64,000 nucleotides of DNA. Source: JALYZC01 sp963725645. GTDB taxonomy: Bacteria > Actinomycetota > Thermoleophilia > Solirubrobacterales > Solirubrobacteraceae. Location of the stretch: contig CAVRZD010000002.1 of NCBI GenBank assembly GCA_963725645.1, forward strand, positions 248,001 to 312,000, given 5' to 3'. Within the stretch, counting starts at the first letter, position 1; the number at the start of each line of letters is the position of its first letter. Under the pieces are notes generated by a model that did no database searches, had not been told where the DNA came from, and saw only the letters and a program-made list of their open reading frames with translations. Shown piece after piece: positions 32,953 through 40,051 of this stretch. The position numbers and the translations under genes were made by a program.

Positions 32953-33314
32953 CCGGCGCGCGCCTCGATGCGGGCGATGTAGTCGGCGTAGCGCGAGCGC
33001 ATGTCGGCCAGGCGCTCGGCGGCATACGCGTCGAGCCTCGCGTCGAGCGCCTCGTCCAGCACGGGCAGGAGGTCCTCGACCAGCGCCCGCCCGCGGACCA
33101 TCCACTGGAAGTAGTGGCGGTTGCCGTGGTGGTAGGGCCCGTAGAGCCTGCTGCGCGGGAAGCGCTCGACCAGCCAGTGGAACAGCGCCTCGTGGCGCAC
33201 GTGCATGCGGAGTGTCACCTGCGGCTGCTTGCCGTCGCCGCCGAAGCTGCCCTCCCCGATCAGAACGCCGAGTAGGACCCCGCGATCGAACGGTGTCAGC
33301 TCGGCGCCGGGCAC
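32949..33314 (-). CDS. single-motif LAGLIDADG-like protein within the origin operon
   Basis: 121 residues. The segment GVLLGVLIGEGSFGGDGKQP resembles a LAGLIDADG helix with its acidic residue followed by the first strand; next come HEALFHWLVERFPRSRLYG and HYFQWMVRG, in the layout of one LAGLIDADG repeat. With one motif it would act as a homodimer or as a DNA/RNA-binding relic, as in WhiA. It starts before jag's promoterless spacer and overlaps rsmG by 4 bases (GTG within its end), so it is built into the operon rather than recently inserted. Function unknown. Confidence 0.65.
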   Translation of the reverse strand: MPGAELTPFDRGVLLGVLIGEGSFGGDGKQPQVTLRMHVRHEALFHWLVERFPRSRLYGPYHHGNRHYFQWMVRGRALVEDLLPVLDEALDARLDAYAAERLADMRSRYADYIARIEARAG

Positions 33315-33353
33315 GGCCGGGATTGTTTCACCGTCGAGAAATTCGTGAAACGG

Positions 33354-33815
33354 TCAGTCGGCGACGACGGGCGCGACGACCAGGTGCCGATCCGGCTCCT
33401 CGCCCTCGCTGTAGGTCTCGACGTCGAGGCGGTCGCGCAGGTATTCGTGCACGACGCGACGTTCCGAGGCGACCATGGCGTCGAGCGCGACCGGCCGGCC
33501 GTACTGCAGCGCATCCTCCACCGCCCGGTCCGCCTGGCGCTCGAGGACCTCTGCGCGGCGCTCGCGGTAGCCGGCCGCGTCGATCACCACGCGCTTGCGC
33601 GCGCTCTCCCCATGGAAGGCGATCCGCGCACCCAGGTGCTCGAGCGCGTCGATCGTCTGGCCGTGCCGGCCGATCAGCAGGCCCAAATCGTCGCCCTCGA
33701 TGTTGGCGCGCAGCGTCTCGTCGTCCTCGTCCACGGCGACCTCGCCGTCGACGTCGCACGCCTCGAGGACGCGGTCGAGCAGCTCCTCCAGCCGCTCGGC
33801 GGGCTCGGTCGGCAT
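33354..33815 (-). CDS. jag: KH/R3H RNA-binding protein Jag (KhpB)
   Basis: 153 residues. KH domain with GLLIGRHGQTIDALEHL (the GxxG loop) and C-terminal R3H motif ASERRVVHEYL (Arg-x3-His). The N-terminal Jag domain found in some orthologues is reduced. KhpB binds RNA and affects cell division in Gram-positives. Its ATG overlaps the yidC stop (TGATG), and it lies in the conserved yidC-jag-rsmG order. Confidence 0.92.
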   Translation of the reverse strand: MPTEPAERLEELLDRVLEACDVDGEVAVDEDDETLRANIEGDDLGLLIGRHGQTIDALEHLGARIAFHGESARKRVVIDAAGYRERRAEVLERQADRAVEDALQYGRPVALDAMVASERRVVHEYLRDRLDVETYSEGEEPDRHLVVAPVVAD

Positions 33816-34798
33816 CAGCGCCGCCGTCCGGAGCGCTTCTTCTTCTTGCGCGGCGGGGGTGGGGGCTTCGCCTTCGCGGCACCCTTGTCGCCGCCGTCCT
33901 TGTCGCCGCCGTCCCCGCCGTCGCCTCGACCGCCGAGGCCGAGGAGGCCGAGCACGCCACCGCCGCTGCTCCCGCCGCCACCGCCACCGCCACCGGCGAC
34001 CGCCGCGGCGGCGCCACCGGGCAGCTCACCACCGCCGGTCGTCACCGCCGGCTTCAGCGGGCCGGCGGTGCGCTTGACGATGTACTGCTGTGCGATCGTC
34101 CAGGTGTTGGTGGTGATCCAGTAGACGATCAGCCCGGCCGGGAAGTTGATGATGAAGATGACGAAGAACAGCGGCAGCGCGAGGAACAGGCGCCGCTGGT
34201 TCTTGTCCGCGGTCGCCGACATCAGCAGCGTCGAGGCGACCTGCGAGCCGACGTAGAGGATGATCAGCACCACCAGCACCGCGCCCGTGGCCTTGCCCGT
34301 CAGGTCCGGGATGAACCCGAACTGCGCCGAGCCCGCGTGGATCTGCTGGCAGGTGAAGTCCGTGATCGTCTTGCCGTGCGCCTGCACCGGATGCGTCCTG
34401 ACGAACTCCGGGAAGTACTGGCCGCAGATGTCCCGCTTCAGGTCCGTCCGCAGCATGTAGAACAGCGCCAGGAAGACCGGCAGCTGGAACAGCAGCGGGA
34501 GGCAGGAGCCCAGGGGATTGACCTTGTTCTCCTGGTAGAACTTCATCATCTCCTGGTTCTGACGCTGCTTGTCGTCCTTGTACTTCGCCTGGATCGCCTT
34601 GATCTCGGGCTGCAGCTGCTGGAGACGCTGCATCGACTTGAACTGCTTGAGCGTCAGCGGGATCAGCGCGGCGCGGACGACGATCGTCAGCGCGATGATC
34701 GAGAGGCCCCACGACAGGCCGACGTTGTCGTGGAAGAAGACGAGGATCGCGTCGACGGCATCGATCAGCGGCTGGATGACGTTGGCGGAGATGAACAC
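33815..34798 (-). CDS. yidC: membrane protein insertase YidC/Oxa1 family
   Basis: 327 residues with five hydrophobic segments. Typical YidC blocks: LSIIALTIVVRAALIPLTLK (with the conserved hydrophilic-groove Arg), QPEIKAIQAKYKDDKQR, NPLGSCLPLLFQLPVFLALF, and NFPAGLIVYWITTNTWTIAQ. The C-terminal ~70 residues are a Gly/Ala-rich, highly charged tail ending KKKKRSGRRR, likely ribosome-contacting. It inserts and folds inner-membrane proteins with or without Sec. Adjacent to yidD and jag as in most bacteria. Confidence 0.96.
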   Translation of the reverse strand: MFISANVIQPLIDAVDAILVFFHDNVGLSWGLSIIALTIVVRAALIPLTLKQFKSMQRLQQLQPEIKAIQAKYKDDKQRQNQEMMKFYQENKVNPLGSCLPLLFQLPVFLALFYMLRTDLKRDICGQYFPEFVRTHPVQAHGKTITDFTCQQIHAGSAQFGFIPDLTGKATGAVLVVLIILYVGSQVASTLLMSATADKNQRRLFLALPLFFVIFIINFPAGLIVYWITTNTWTIAQQYIVKRTAGPLKPAVTTGGGELPGGAAAAVAGGGGGGGGSSGGGVLGLLGLGGRGDGGDGGDKDGGDKGAAKAKPPPPPRKKKKRSGRRR

Positions 34799-34801
34799 GG
34801 G

Positions 34802-35086
34802 CTAGAGACCTGCGCGCTTGGTCGTTCGATGCGCTCCGAAGCGGCGGCGCAGCGGGAACACGCGCTGCTCGTCGACGGGATCGAAGCCGCCGTGACTCCA
34901 CGGGTTGCACCGCAGCAGCCGCCACGCCGCAAGCACGAGGCCGCGCAGTATGCCGAACTCGCGGATCGACTGCGCAGCGTAGGCCGAGCAGGTCGGCTCG
35001 TACTTGCAGCGCGCCGGAAGCAGGGGCGAGAGGACCCTGCGATACGCCTCGATGGGGGCGGCCGCGGCGCGGCGGAGCAGGCTCAC
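34802..35086 (-). CDS. yidD: membrane protein insertion efficiency factor YidD
   Basis: 94 residues. The family pattern is clear: AYRRVLSPLLPARCKYEPTC, SAYAAQSIREFG and CNPWSHGGFDPV, including the conserved Cys-Arg/Lys-x-x-P-x-C-S. A small peripheral membrane protein that assists YidC. It lies 3 bases before yidC and overlaps rnpA by 4 bases. Confidence 0.95.
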   Translation of the reverse strand: MSLLRRAAAAPIEAYRRVLSPLLPARCKYEPTCSAYAAQSIREFGILRGLVLAAWRLLRCNPWSHGGFDPVDEQRVFPLRRRFGAHRTTKRAGL

Positions 35087-35487
35087 GAGGGGGCCTCGTC
35101 CGAGCTCACGACACCGGCGCGGACGAGCAGCTCATCGAGCGCCGCCGACACGCCCTCGAGGCCGTCGCGCGCGGCCAGGTCGAGCACGTCGGGACGCGCC
35201 ACGATCACGACGTCGTGCGCGCCGGTCGTCGCGTCGCAGCGCGCGGCGAAGGCCTCGCGGAGCAGCCGCTTCACGCGGTTGCGGTCGGCCGCGCCGCCGA
35301 CCTTGCGTCCAACCGAGAGCCCGAGGCGCGTGGCGTCCTCGCCGGGACGCGGGAACGCGTAGACGGCCAACTGCCGGTTCGCGAACGACCGGCCCTGGCG
35401 GTACACGCGGTCGAACTCGGCGCTACGGGTCAGCCGCCCGCGCCGGCCCGCCGGCGGACGCGACCGCGGAACGCCGGCCGCGGCCAT
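35083..35487 (-). CDS. rnpA: ribonuclease P protein component
   Basis: 134 residues from ATG 35487. The RNR-type motif GAADRNRVKRLLREAF and the earlier RQGRSFANRQLAVYAF are diagnostic. It is the protein subunit of RNase P, which matures tRNA 5' ends. It directly follows rpmH (1-base gap) and overlaps yidD, the universal rpmH-rnpA-yidD-yidC order. Confidence 0.95.
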   Translation of the reverse strand: MAAAGVPRSRPPAGRRGRLTRSAEFDRVYRQGRSFANRQLAVYAFPRPGEDATRLGLSVGRKVGGAADRNRVKRLLREAFAARCDATTGAHDVVIVARPDVLDLAARDGLEGVSAALDELLVRAGVVSSDEAPS

Positions 35488-35488
35488 C

Positions 35489-35623
35489 TCAGGCCGACAG
35501 CCGCTTCCGGCCCTTGGCGCGGCGGCGCTTGAGCACGCGGCGGCCCCCACGCGTGTGCATGCGCGCGCGGAACCCGTGGGTCCGTGCGCGCTTGCGCTTC
35601 TTGGGCTGGTAGGTCCGCTTCAT
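35489..35623 (-). CDS. rpmH: 50S ribosomal protein L34 (bL34)
   Basis: 44 residues: KRTYQPKKRKRARTHGFRAR opens the protein, and RVLKRRRAKGRKRLSA ends it, the canonical bL34 sequence. First gene of the minus-strand origin operon; its promoter must lie in the 235-base spacer shared with dnaA. Confidence 0.98.
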   Translation of the reverse strand: MKRTYQPKKRKRARTHGFRARMHTRGGRRVLKRRRAKGRKRLSA

Positions 35624-35858
35624 GGGCGTCGGCGGAGTATACGCACGGGGTGCGCCCCGCCCGGAGCGCGGCGGGCGTCCGGGACCGCTGTGGACAGCGC
35701 GGTGCCGGCCTGTGGACGCCGACGGTTTTTTCCGCGATTTGCGCGATGCCCCGCCGCGCCGCAAACGCGGCACTCCGGCCCTCGCTATATTCGCGCCACG
35801 GCCCCTCGGGCCCCCCTCGAATCTGCCCCACCGCCCTCCGGAAAGGAGTCGCGCGCCG
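35624..35858. other. rpmH-dnaA intergenic region, candidate replication origin / dnaA control region
   Basis: Two DnaA-box-like sites lie close together: TGTGGACAG at 35689-35697 and TGTGGACGC at 35711-35719, near the actinobacterial consensus TTGTCCACA read on the other strand. A T-rich patch (GGTTTTTTCC) follows at about 35724-35733. Divergent promoters for rpmH and dnaA must also be here. The number of boxes is low, so origin assignment is tentative. Confidence 0.4.
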
Positions 35859-37194
35859 CTGCCCGCGTCCGCCGAGCCCATCGATTCCTGGTCGCGCGTC
35901 GACCGCGAGTTGCGCGCCGCCGTCCCCGAGGCGGCCTACCGCATCTACCTCGAGCCACTGCGCCCGCTCGACCTCGCCAACGGCGTCCTGCGCGTCGCGG
36001 CGCCGCCGGCGACGCACCGGTGGGTCATCGACCGCTTCGGGCGCGTCCTTCAGACCTGCGCGGCCGCCGCGCTCGGCCCCGACGTCGAGGTCGACGTCCT
36101 GTCGGCGGACCCCGCCGGCGCCGCGGCCCAGCCCCTCGATTCCGCCGCCGCGTTCCGCGACCTCCCGCTCCACCCCAAGTACACCTTCGACCAGTTCGTC
36201 ATCGGCGACGGCAACCGCCTGGCGCACGCCGCCGCGCTCGCCGTCGCCGAGCTCCCCGCCCAGGCCTACAACCCGCTCTTCATCTACGGGCCGCCCGGGG
36301 TCGGCAAGACGCACCTCCTCCACGCCGTTGCGCACTATCTTCACGCAAACGAGTCCGTCGGTGACCGTCCGCTGCACCACGATCGAGCACTTCACCACCG
36401 ACTTCGTCAACGCTCTGCAAAGCGGTGGAATGGACGGCTTCAAGACCTTCTACCGCCACGCCGACGTCCTGCTCGTCGACGACGTCCAGTTCCTCGAGAG
36501 CAAGGCGCGCACTGAGGAGGAGTTCTTCCACACGTTCAACGCCCTGTACGAGACCGGCAGCCAGCTCGTGCTGACCTCCGATCGCCTGCCGCGTGACATG
36601 GGCGCGCTCGAGGCCCGCCTGTCCGAGCGCTTCCAGTCCGGCCTCGTCACCGATGTTCGCGCACCCGACTTCCCGACGCGCCGCACGATCCTCCGCAAGC
36701 GCGCCCAGCACGATGACGTCGACCTGGCCGACACGGCTGCGCTGGACGCCATCGCGGAACGCGTTCCCGACAACGTGCGCGCCCTCGAGGGCGCCCTGAT
36801 CCGCGTCGTCGCTTACCACTCCCTGACCGAGCGGCCCATCACCGCCGAGCTCGCCACCGAGGTCCTCGATCGTCTCTACCCCCGACCACTGGCCGCGCGT
36901 CACTCGGTTCGCGATGTGCAACTCGCCTGCTGCGAGGCCTTCGGCCTCTCGCTCGAGGAACTCCTGTCACGCAGCCGCACCACCCGCATCACCTGGCCCC
37001 GCCAGGTGGCCATGTACCTGGCACGCGAGTTGACCGACAGCACCCTTCCCTCACTCGGCCGGCACTTCGGCGGGCGCGACCACACCACCGTCCTGCACGC
37101 CCACCAGCGCATCGCCCGCCGGGTGGCTGAAGACGAGGCCGCCCGTGACGCCGTCGAGGCGCTGCGAGACACCCTTGCAGAGGCCACGACGTGA
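35859..37194 (+). CDS. dnaA: chromosomal replication initiator DnaA, one apparent frameshift, probable CTG start
   Basis: About 444 residues after correcting a +1 insertion near 36353 (expected ANEPSVTVRCTTIEHF). Domain I (SWSRVDRELRAAVPEAAYRI), Walker A FIYGPPGVGKTHLLHA, Walker B LLVDDVQFLE, sensor region, and the DnaA-box-binding domain IV ending in GRDHTTVLHAHQRI are all present. AAGGAG (35843-35848) is followed after 10 bases by CTG 35859, with no in-frame ATG/GTG/TTG nearby, so a CTG start, or a sequence error in a GTG, is proposed. It melts the origin and loads the helicase. Confidence 0.93.
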
Positions 37195-37331
37195 CCGGCT
37201 CGACTGCGAGACTGTCCACGCTTCGTCCCCATGCCGTCAGAGGCCTGTTTTCCCCGTAGCGCGGGGACGAACCGACTCCCATGCACACCTCCACAGTCCA
37301 ACAACCACATCTCAATTCGAGGTCATAGATC
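37195..37331. other. dnaA-dnaN intergenic region
   Basis: 137 bases between dnaA and dnaN, the usual actinobacterial oriC position. It holds one weak DnaA-box-like TGTCCACG (37213-37220) and a weak inverted one (CTCCACAG near 37289). A hairpin-like CCCCGTAGCGCGGGG occurs near 37254-37268. Too few boxes to call an origin by itself. Confidence 0.3.
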
Positions 37332-38441
37332 GTGAAGCTGTCCGTTGCCCGCGAAGCCCTGCTCGACCGCCTTCAGACGCTCGTCCGCGTGGCGTCGACC
37401 CACAGCGCCGTGCAGGCGCTGTCGGGAGTACAGCTGGAGGCCACCGATGCCGGCGTGGAGCTGCGGGCGACCGACCTCGAGGTGGGTCTGCGCATGCCGC
37501 TTGAGGGGTCGGTGGCGCGCCCCGGCGCCGTGGTCCTCCCCGCGCGCCTGCTCCTCGACGTAGTCCGCGCGCTTCCGGCCGGCGACGTCGAGCTCGAGCT
37601 GCGCGCCGCGGAGCAGGACGTCGAGCTGCGCTGCGGCGCCGCGACGTTCGACATTCGCACGCTGCGCTCGGAGGACTTCCCCGCCCTGCCGAGCGCTCAG
37701 GCTGCCAGCGCGGTCACGGTGCCGGGTGCCGCATTCGTGGACACGATCACCACGGTCGCCCGATCCGCCTCGCGCGACGAGACGCGTCCGGTGCTGACCG
37801 GGATCCTGGTGTCCGCATCGGGCAAGGAGCTGCGGATGGTCGCGACCGACTCCTACCGCCTGAGCGTCAAGGAGACTCCACTCGAGGCCGAGCTCGAGGG
37901 GTCCTTTGAGGCGAACGTGCCGGCGCGGGCGCTCCAGGAGCTCGCCCGGATCGCCCAGCACGACGGCGCCGACGACCTGCGGGTCGGGATGGGGGAGAAC
38001 CAGATCGTCTTCGAGGTCGGCGGCGCGACGCTGTCCTCGCGTCTGATCGACGGCCAGTTCCCCAACTACCGTCAGCTCCTACCCGAGGAGTTCGAGCACG
38101 AGCTGACGGTGGCGCGCGGCGAGTTGGAGGAGGTCGTGCGCCGGATCTCCCTGTTGGCGCAGAAGAACGCTCCGCTGCGGCTCGCGTTCGACGAGGGGCA
38201 GCTGACCGTGTCGGCCCAGACGCCGGACGTCGGCGAGGCGCGCGAGGCAATCCCGATCCCGTTCGCCGGCGAGGCGCTGGAGATCGGCTTCAACCCCGAA
38301 TTCCTCAGGGACGGTCTCGAGAGCGTGAGCTCCGAGGACGTCGTCCTGAAGCTGATCAGCCCGCTGCGTCCCGGCCTGATCGAGGCCGGGGACGGCAGCG
38401 GGTTCCTCTACCTGATCATGCCGATCCGGCTGAACGTGTAG
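37332..38441 (+). CDS. dnaN: DNA polymerase III beta sliding clamp
   Basis: 369 residues, intact, GTG start. KLSVAREALLDRLQTLVRV, then TRPVLTGILVSASG, then ATDSYRLSVKE and the C-terminal FLYLIMPIRL are classic beta-clamp blocks. Three repeated subdomains fit the length. It forms the dimeric ring that tethers polymerase. recF follows after 4 bases. Confidence 0.97.
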   Translation: MKLSVAREALLDRLQTLVRVASTHSAVQALSGVQLEATDAGVELRATDLEVGLRMPLEGSVARPGAVVLPARLLLDVVRALPAGDVELELRAAEQDVELRCGAATFDIRTLRSEDFPALPSAQAASAVTVPGAAFVDTITTVARSASRDETRPVLTGILVSASGKELRMVATDSYRLSVKETPLEAELEGSFEANVPARALQELARIAQHDGADDLRVGMGENQIVFEVGGATLSSRLIDGQFPNYRQLLPEEFEHELTVARGELEEVVRRISLLAQKNAPLRLAFDEGQLTVSAQTPDVGEAREAIPIPFAGEALEIGFNPEFLRDGLESVSSEDVVLKLISPLRPGLIEAGDGSGFLYLIMPIRLNV

Positions 38442-38445
38442 GCGG

Positions 38446-39564
38446 ATGAAGATCGTCCGCCTGCGCCTGCGCGACTTCCGCTCCTACACCACCGCGGATG
38501 TGCGGGTGGGAGCCGGCGTGACCGTCGTTCATGGCCGCAACGGCGCCGGCAAGACGAACCTGCTCGAGGCGATCTACATCGGGTGCACCGGCGCCTCATG
38601 GCGCACGGCCTCCGACCGCGAGCTGGTCCGCTTCGGCGCCGACGTCGCGCGCGTGGAGCTCGACGCCGAGGCCGAGGACGGCTCGCATGCGTTCAGCGTC
38701 GGCCTCGAGCCGGGCAAGCGCAAGCGGCTGCGGGCCGACGGCGTGGCGGTCGATCGCCTCGCCGATGTGGCCGCTCGCCCGCTCGCCGCGGTCTTCCTGC
38801 CCGATCGCCTCGACCTGGTCAAGGGCGGCCCCGCGCTGCGCCGCGCACACACCGATCAGGTCGTCGCAGCCCTCTGGCCGGCGCGCGCGGCGACGCGGCG
38901 CGAGTACGGTCGCGCCCTCGCGCAGCGCAACGCGCTCCTGGCGCGCGGCGGCCCGGGCGCGGAGGGCTCTCTCGATGCGTGGGACGCCGAGCTCGCGCGC
39001 CACGGAGCCGCCCTGATGGCCGCCCGCGCGGCGGCGGTGGAGGGGCTGCGGCCGCGCTTCGCCGCGCTGGCCGATGAGCTCGGGCTGGAGGGCGGCGCTG
39101 AGCTGGGCTACCGCCCGCGTGCGACCGCCACCGACGCCGCCGGGCTCGCTGCCGAGCTGCGCGAACGCCGCGCGCGCGACCTCGAGCGCCGCTTCACCGC
39201 CCACGGGCCGCACCGGGACGACCTCGCGCTGACACGCGCCGGCCGTGACCTGCGGGCATTCGGCTCACAGGGCCAGCAGCGCCTGGCCGTCCTCGCGCTG
39301 CTGCTGGCCGAGCGCGAGGCGATCGCCGAGGTCCGCGGGACGCCGCCGGTCATGCTGCTCGACGACGCCATGAGCGAGCTCGACGCCGGCCGCCGCGAAC
39401 TGCTCGTCGCGCGCCTGCGCGGCGAAAGCGGCGGCAGGGCCGGCCAGAGTGTGATCACGACGACCGACCTGGCCGCCGTCCCCGGCGCCGAAGCGAACGA
39501 CACGGTGCGCCTAGCCGTGGCCGAGGGCGTCGTGCTGTCGGAGGCCGAGGCGCACGCCGCATGA
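38446..39564 (+). CDS. recF: DNA replication and repair protein RecF
   Basis: 372 residues. Walker A GRNGAGKTNLLEAIY, a central coiled-coil region, the signature FGSQGQQRLAVLALLLA and Walker B MLLDDAMSELDAGRRELL. An SMC-like ATPase that loads RecA at gaps. It overlaps the DciA-like gene by 4 bases (ATGA). Confidence 0.96.
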   Translation: MKIVRLRLRDFRSYTTADVRVGAGVTVVHGRNGAGKTNLLEAIYIGCTGASWRTASDRELVRFGADVARVELDAEAEDGSHAFSVGLEPGKRKRLRADGVAVDRLADVAARPLAAVFLPDRLDLVKGGPALRRAHTDQVVAALWPARAATRREYGRALAQRNALLARGGPGAEGSLDAWDAELARHGAALMAARAAAVEGLRPRFAALADELGLEGGAELGYRPRATATDAAGLAAELRERRARDLERRFTAHGPHRDDLALTRAGRDLRAFGSQGQQRLAVLALLLAEREAIAEVRGTPPVMLLDDAMSELDAGRRELLVARLRGESGGRAGQSVITTTDLAAVPGAEANDTVRLAVAEGVVLSEAEAHAA

Positions 39565-39869
39565 GGCGCCGATCCCCCCGCCCGCTCGCCGTCGCGGTCG
39601 ATGCGGTCGCCGCCACGCTGGCTCCGGCGACACCATTGGCGCGCGTGCAGCGGGTGTGGGCGCAGGCGGTCGGCGAGGCGGTCGCGCGCGAGGGAGAGCC
39701 GGTCGCGATGCGCGATGGCACGCTCACCGTGGCGTGCCGCTCGGCGGTGTGGGCGCAGGAGCTGGACCTGATGTCCGGGGAGGTCGTGGCCGCGCTCAAC
39801 GAGGCGCTGGGCGAGCCCGCCGTCGACGCGCTGCGATGCCGCGCGGACGGGGGCGCGATAAGGCCGTGA
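39561..39869 (+). CDS. DciA-like (DUF721) protein
   Basis: 102 residues of the DUF721/DciA family: VQRVWAQAVGEAVAREGEPV and GTLTVACRSAVWAQELDLMS are the conserved blocks. DciA promotes loading of replicative helicase DnaB. Position between recF and gyrB is typical for actinobacteria. The short length means only the core KH-like domain is present. Confidence 0.88.
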   Translation: MRRRSPRPLAVAVDAVAATLAPATPLARVQRVWAQAVGEAVAREGEPVAMRDGTLTVACRSAVWAQELDLMSGEVVAALNEALGEPAVDALRCRADGGAIRP

Positions 39870-39992
39870 GCCCCGCGCGCCGCCGCGCCGCGCTGCGGCT
39901 TCGTTTTGAGCTTATTTGCAGGAGTTTTGTCGCGATTCGAGCGGTCGGAGCAGGCCCCTCGTGTGCTATCCTTACGACCACTGAATCGGACC

Positions 39993-40028
39993 GCCCCGAC
40001 CCATCGTCTCGAGGCGAGGAGTCGGGGC
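39993..40028 (+). promoter_or_regulatory. hairpin in the gyrB leader
   Basis: GCCCCGAC (39993-40000) pairs perfectly with GTCGGGGC (40021-40028), followed by CTTTCC. It lies 24 bases before the gyrB start. A -10-like TATCCT at 39967-39972 precedes it, so the hairpin should be in the mRNA leader. Possible attenuator; the U tract is weak. Confidence 0.45.
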
Positions 40029-40051
40029 TTTCCATGTCCTAGGAGGACCGG

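Noticed and set aside
32267..35362. 1031-codon plus-strand open frame across the rsmG-yidC region.
   Set aside because: Antisense to six recognised genes; low-complexity Arg/Ala/Ser composition.
35624..37331. Firm oriC assignment.
   Set aside because: Only a few imperfect DnaA-box-like sites are visible in the two spacers, so origin calls were kept tentative; a GC-skew analysis would decide.
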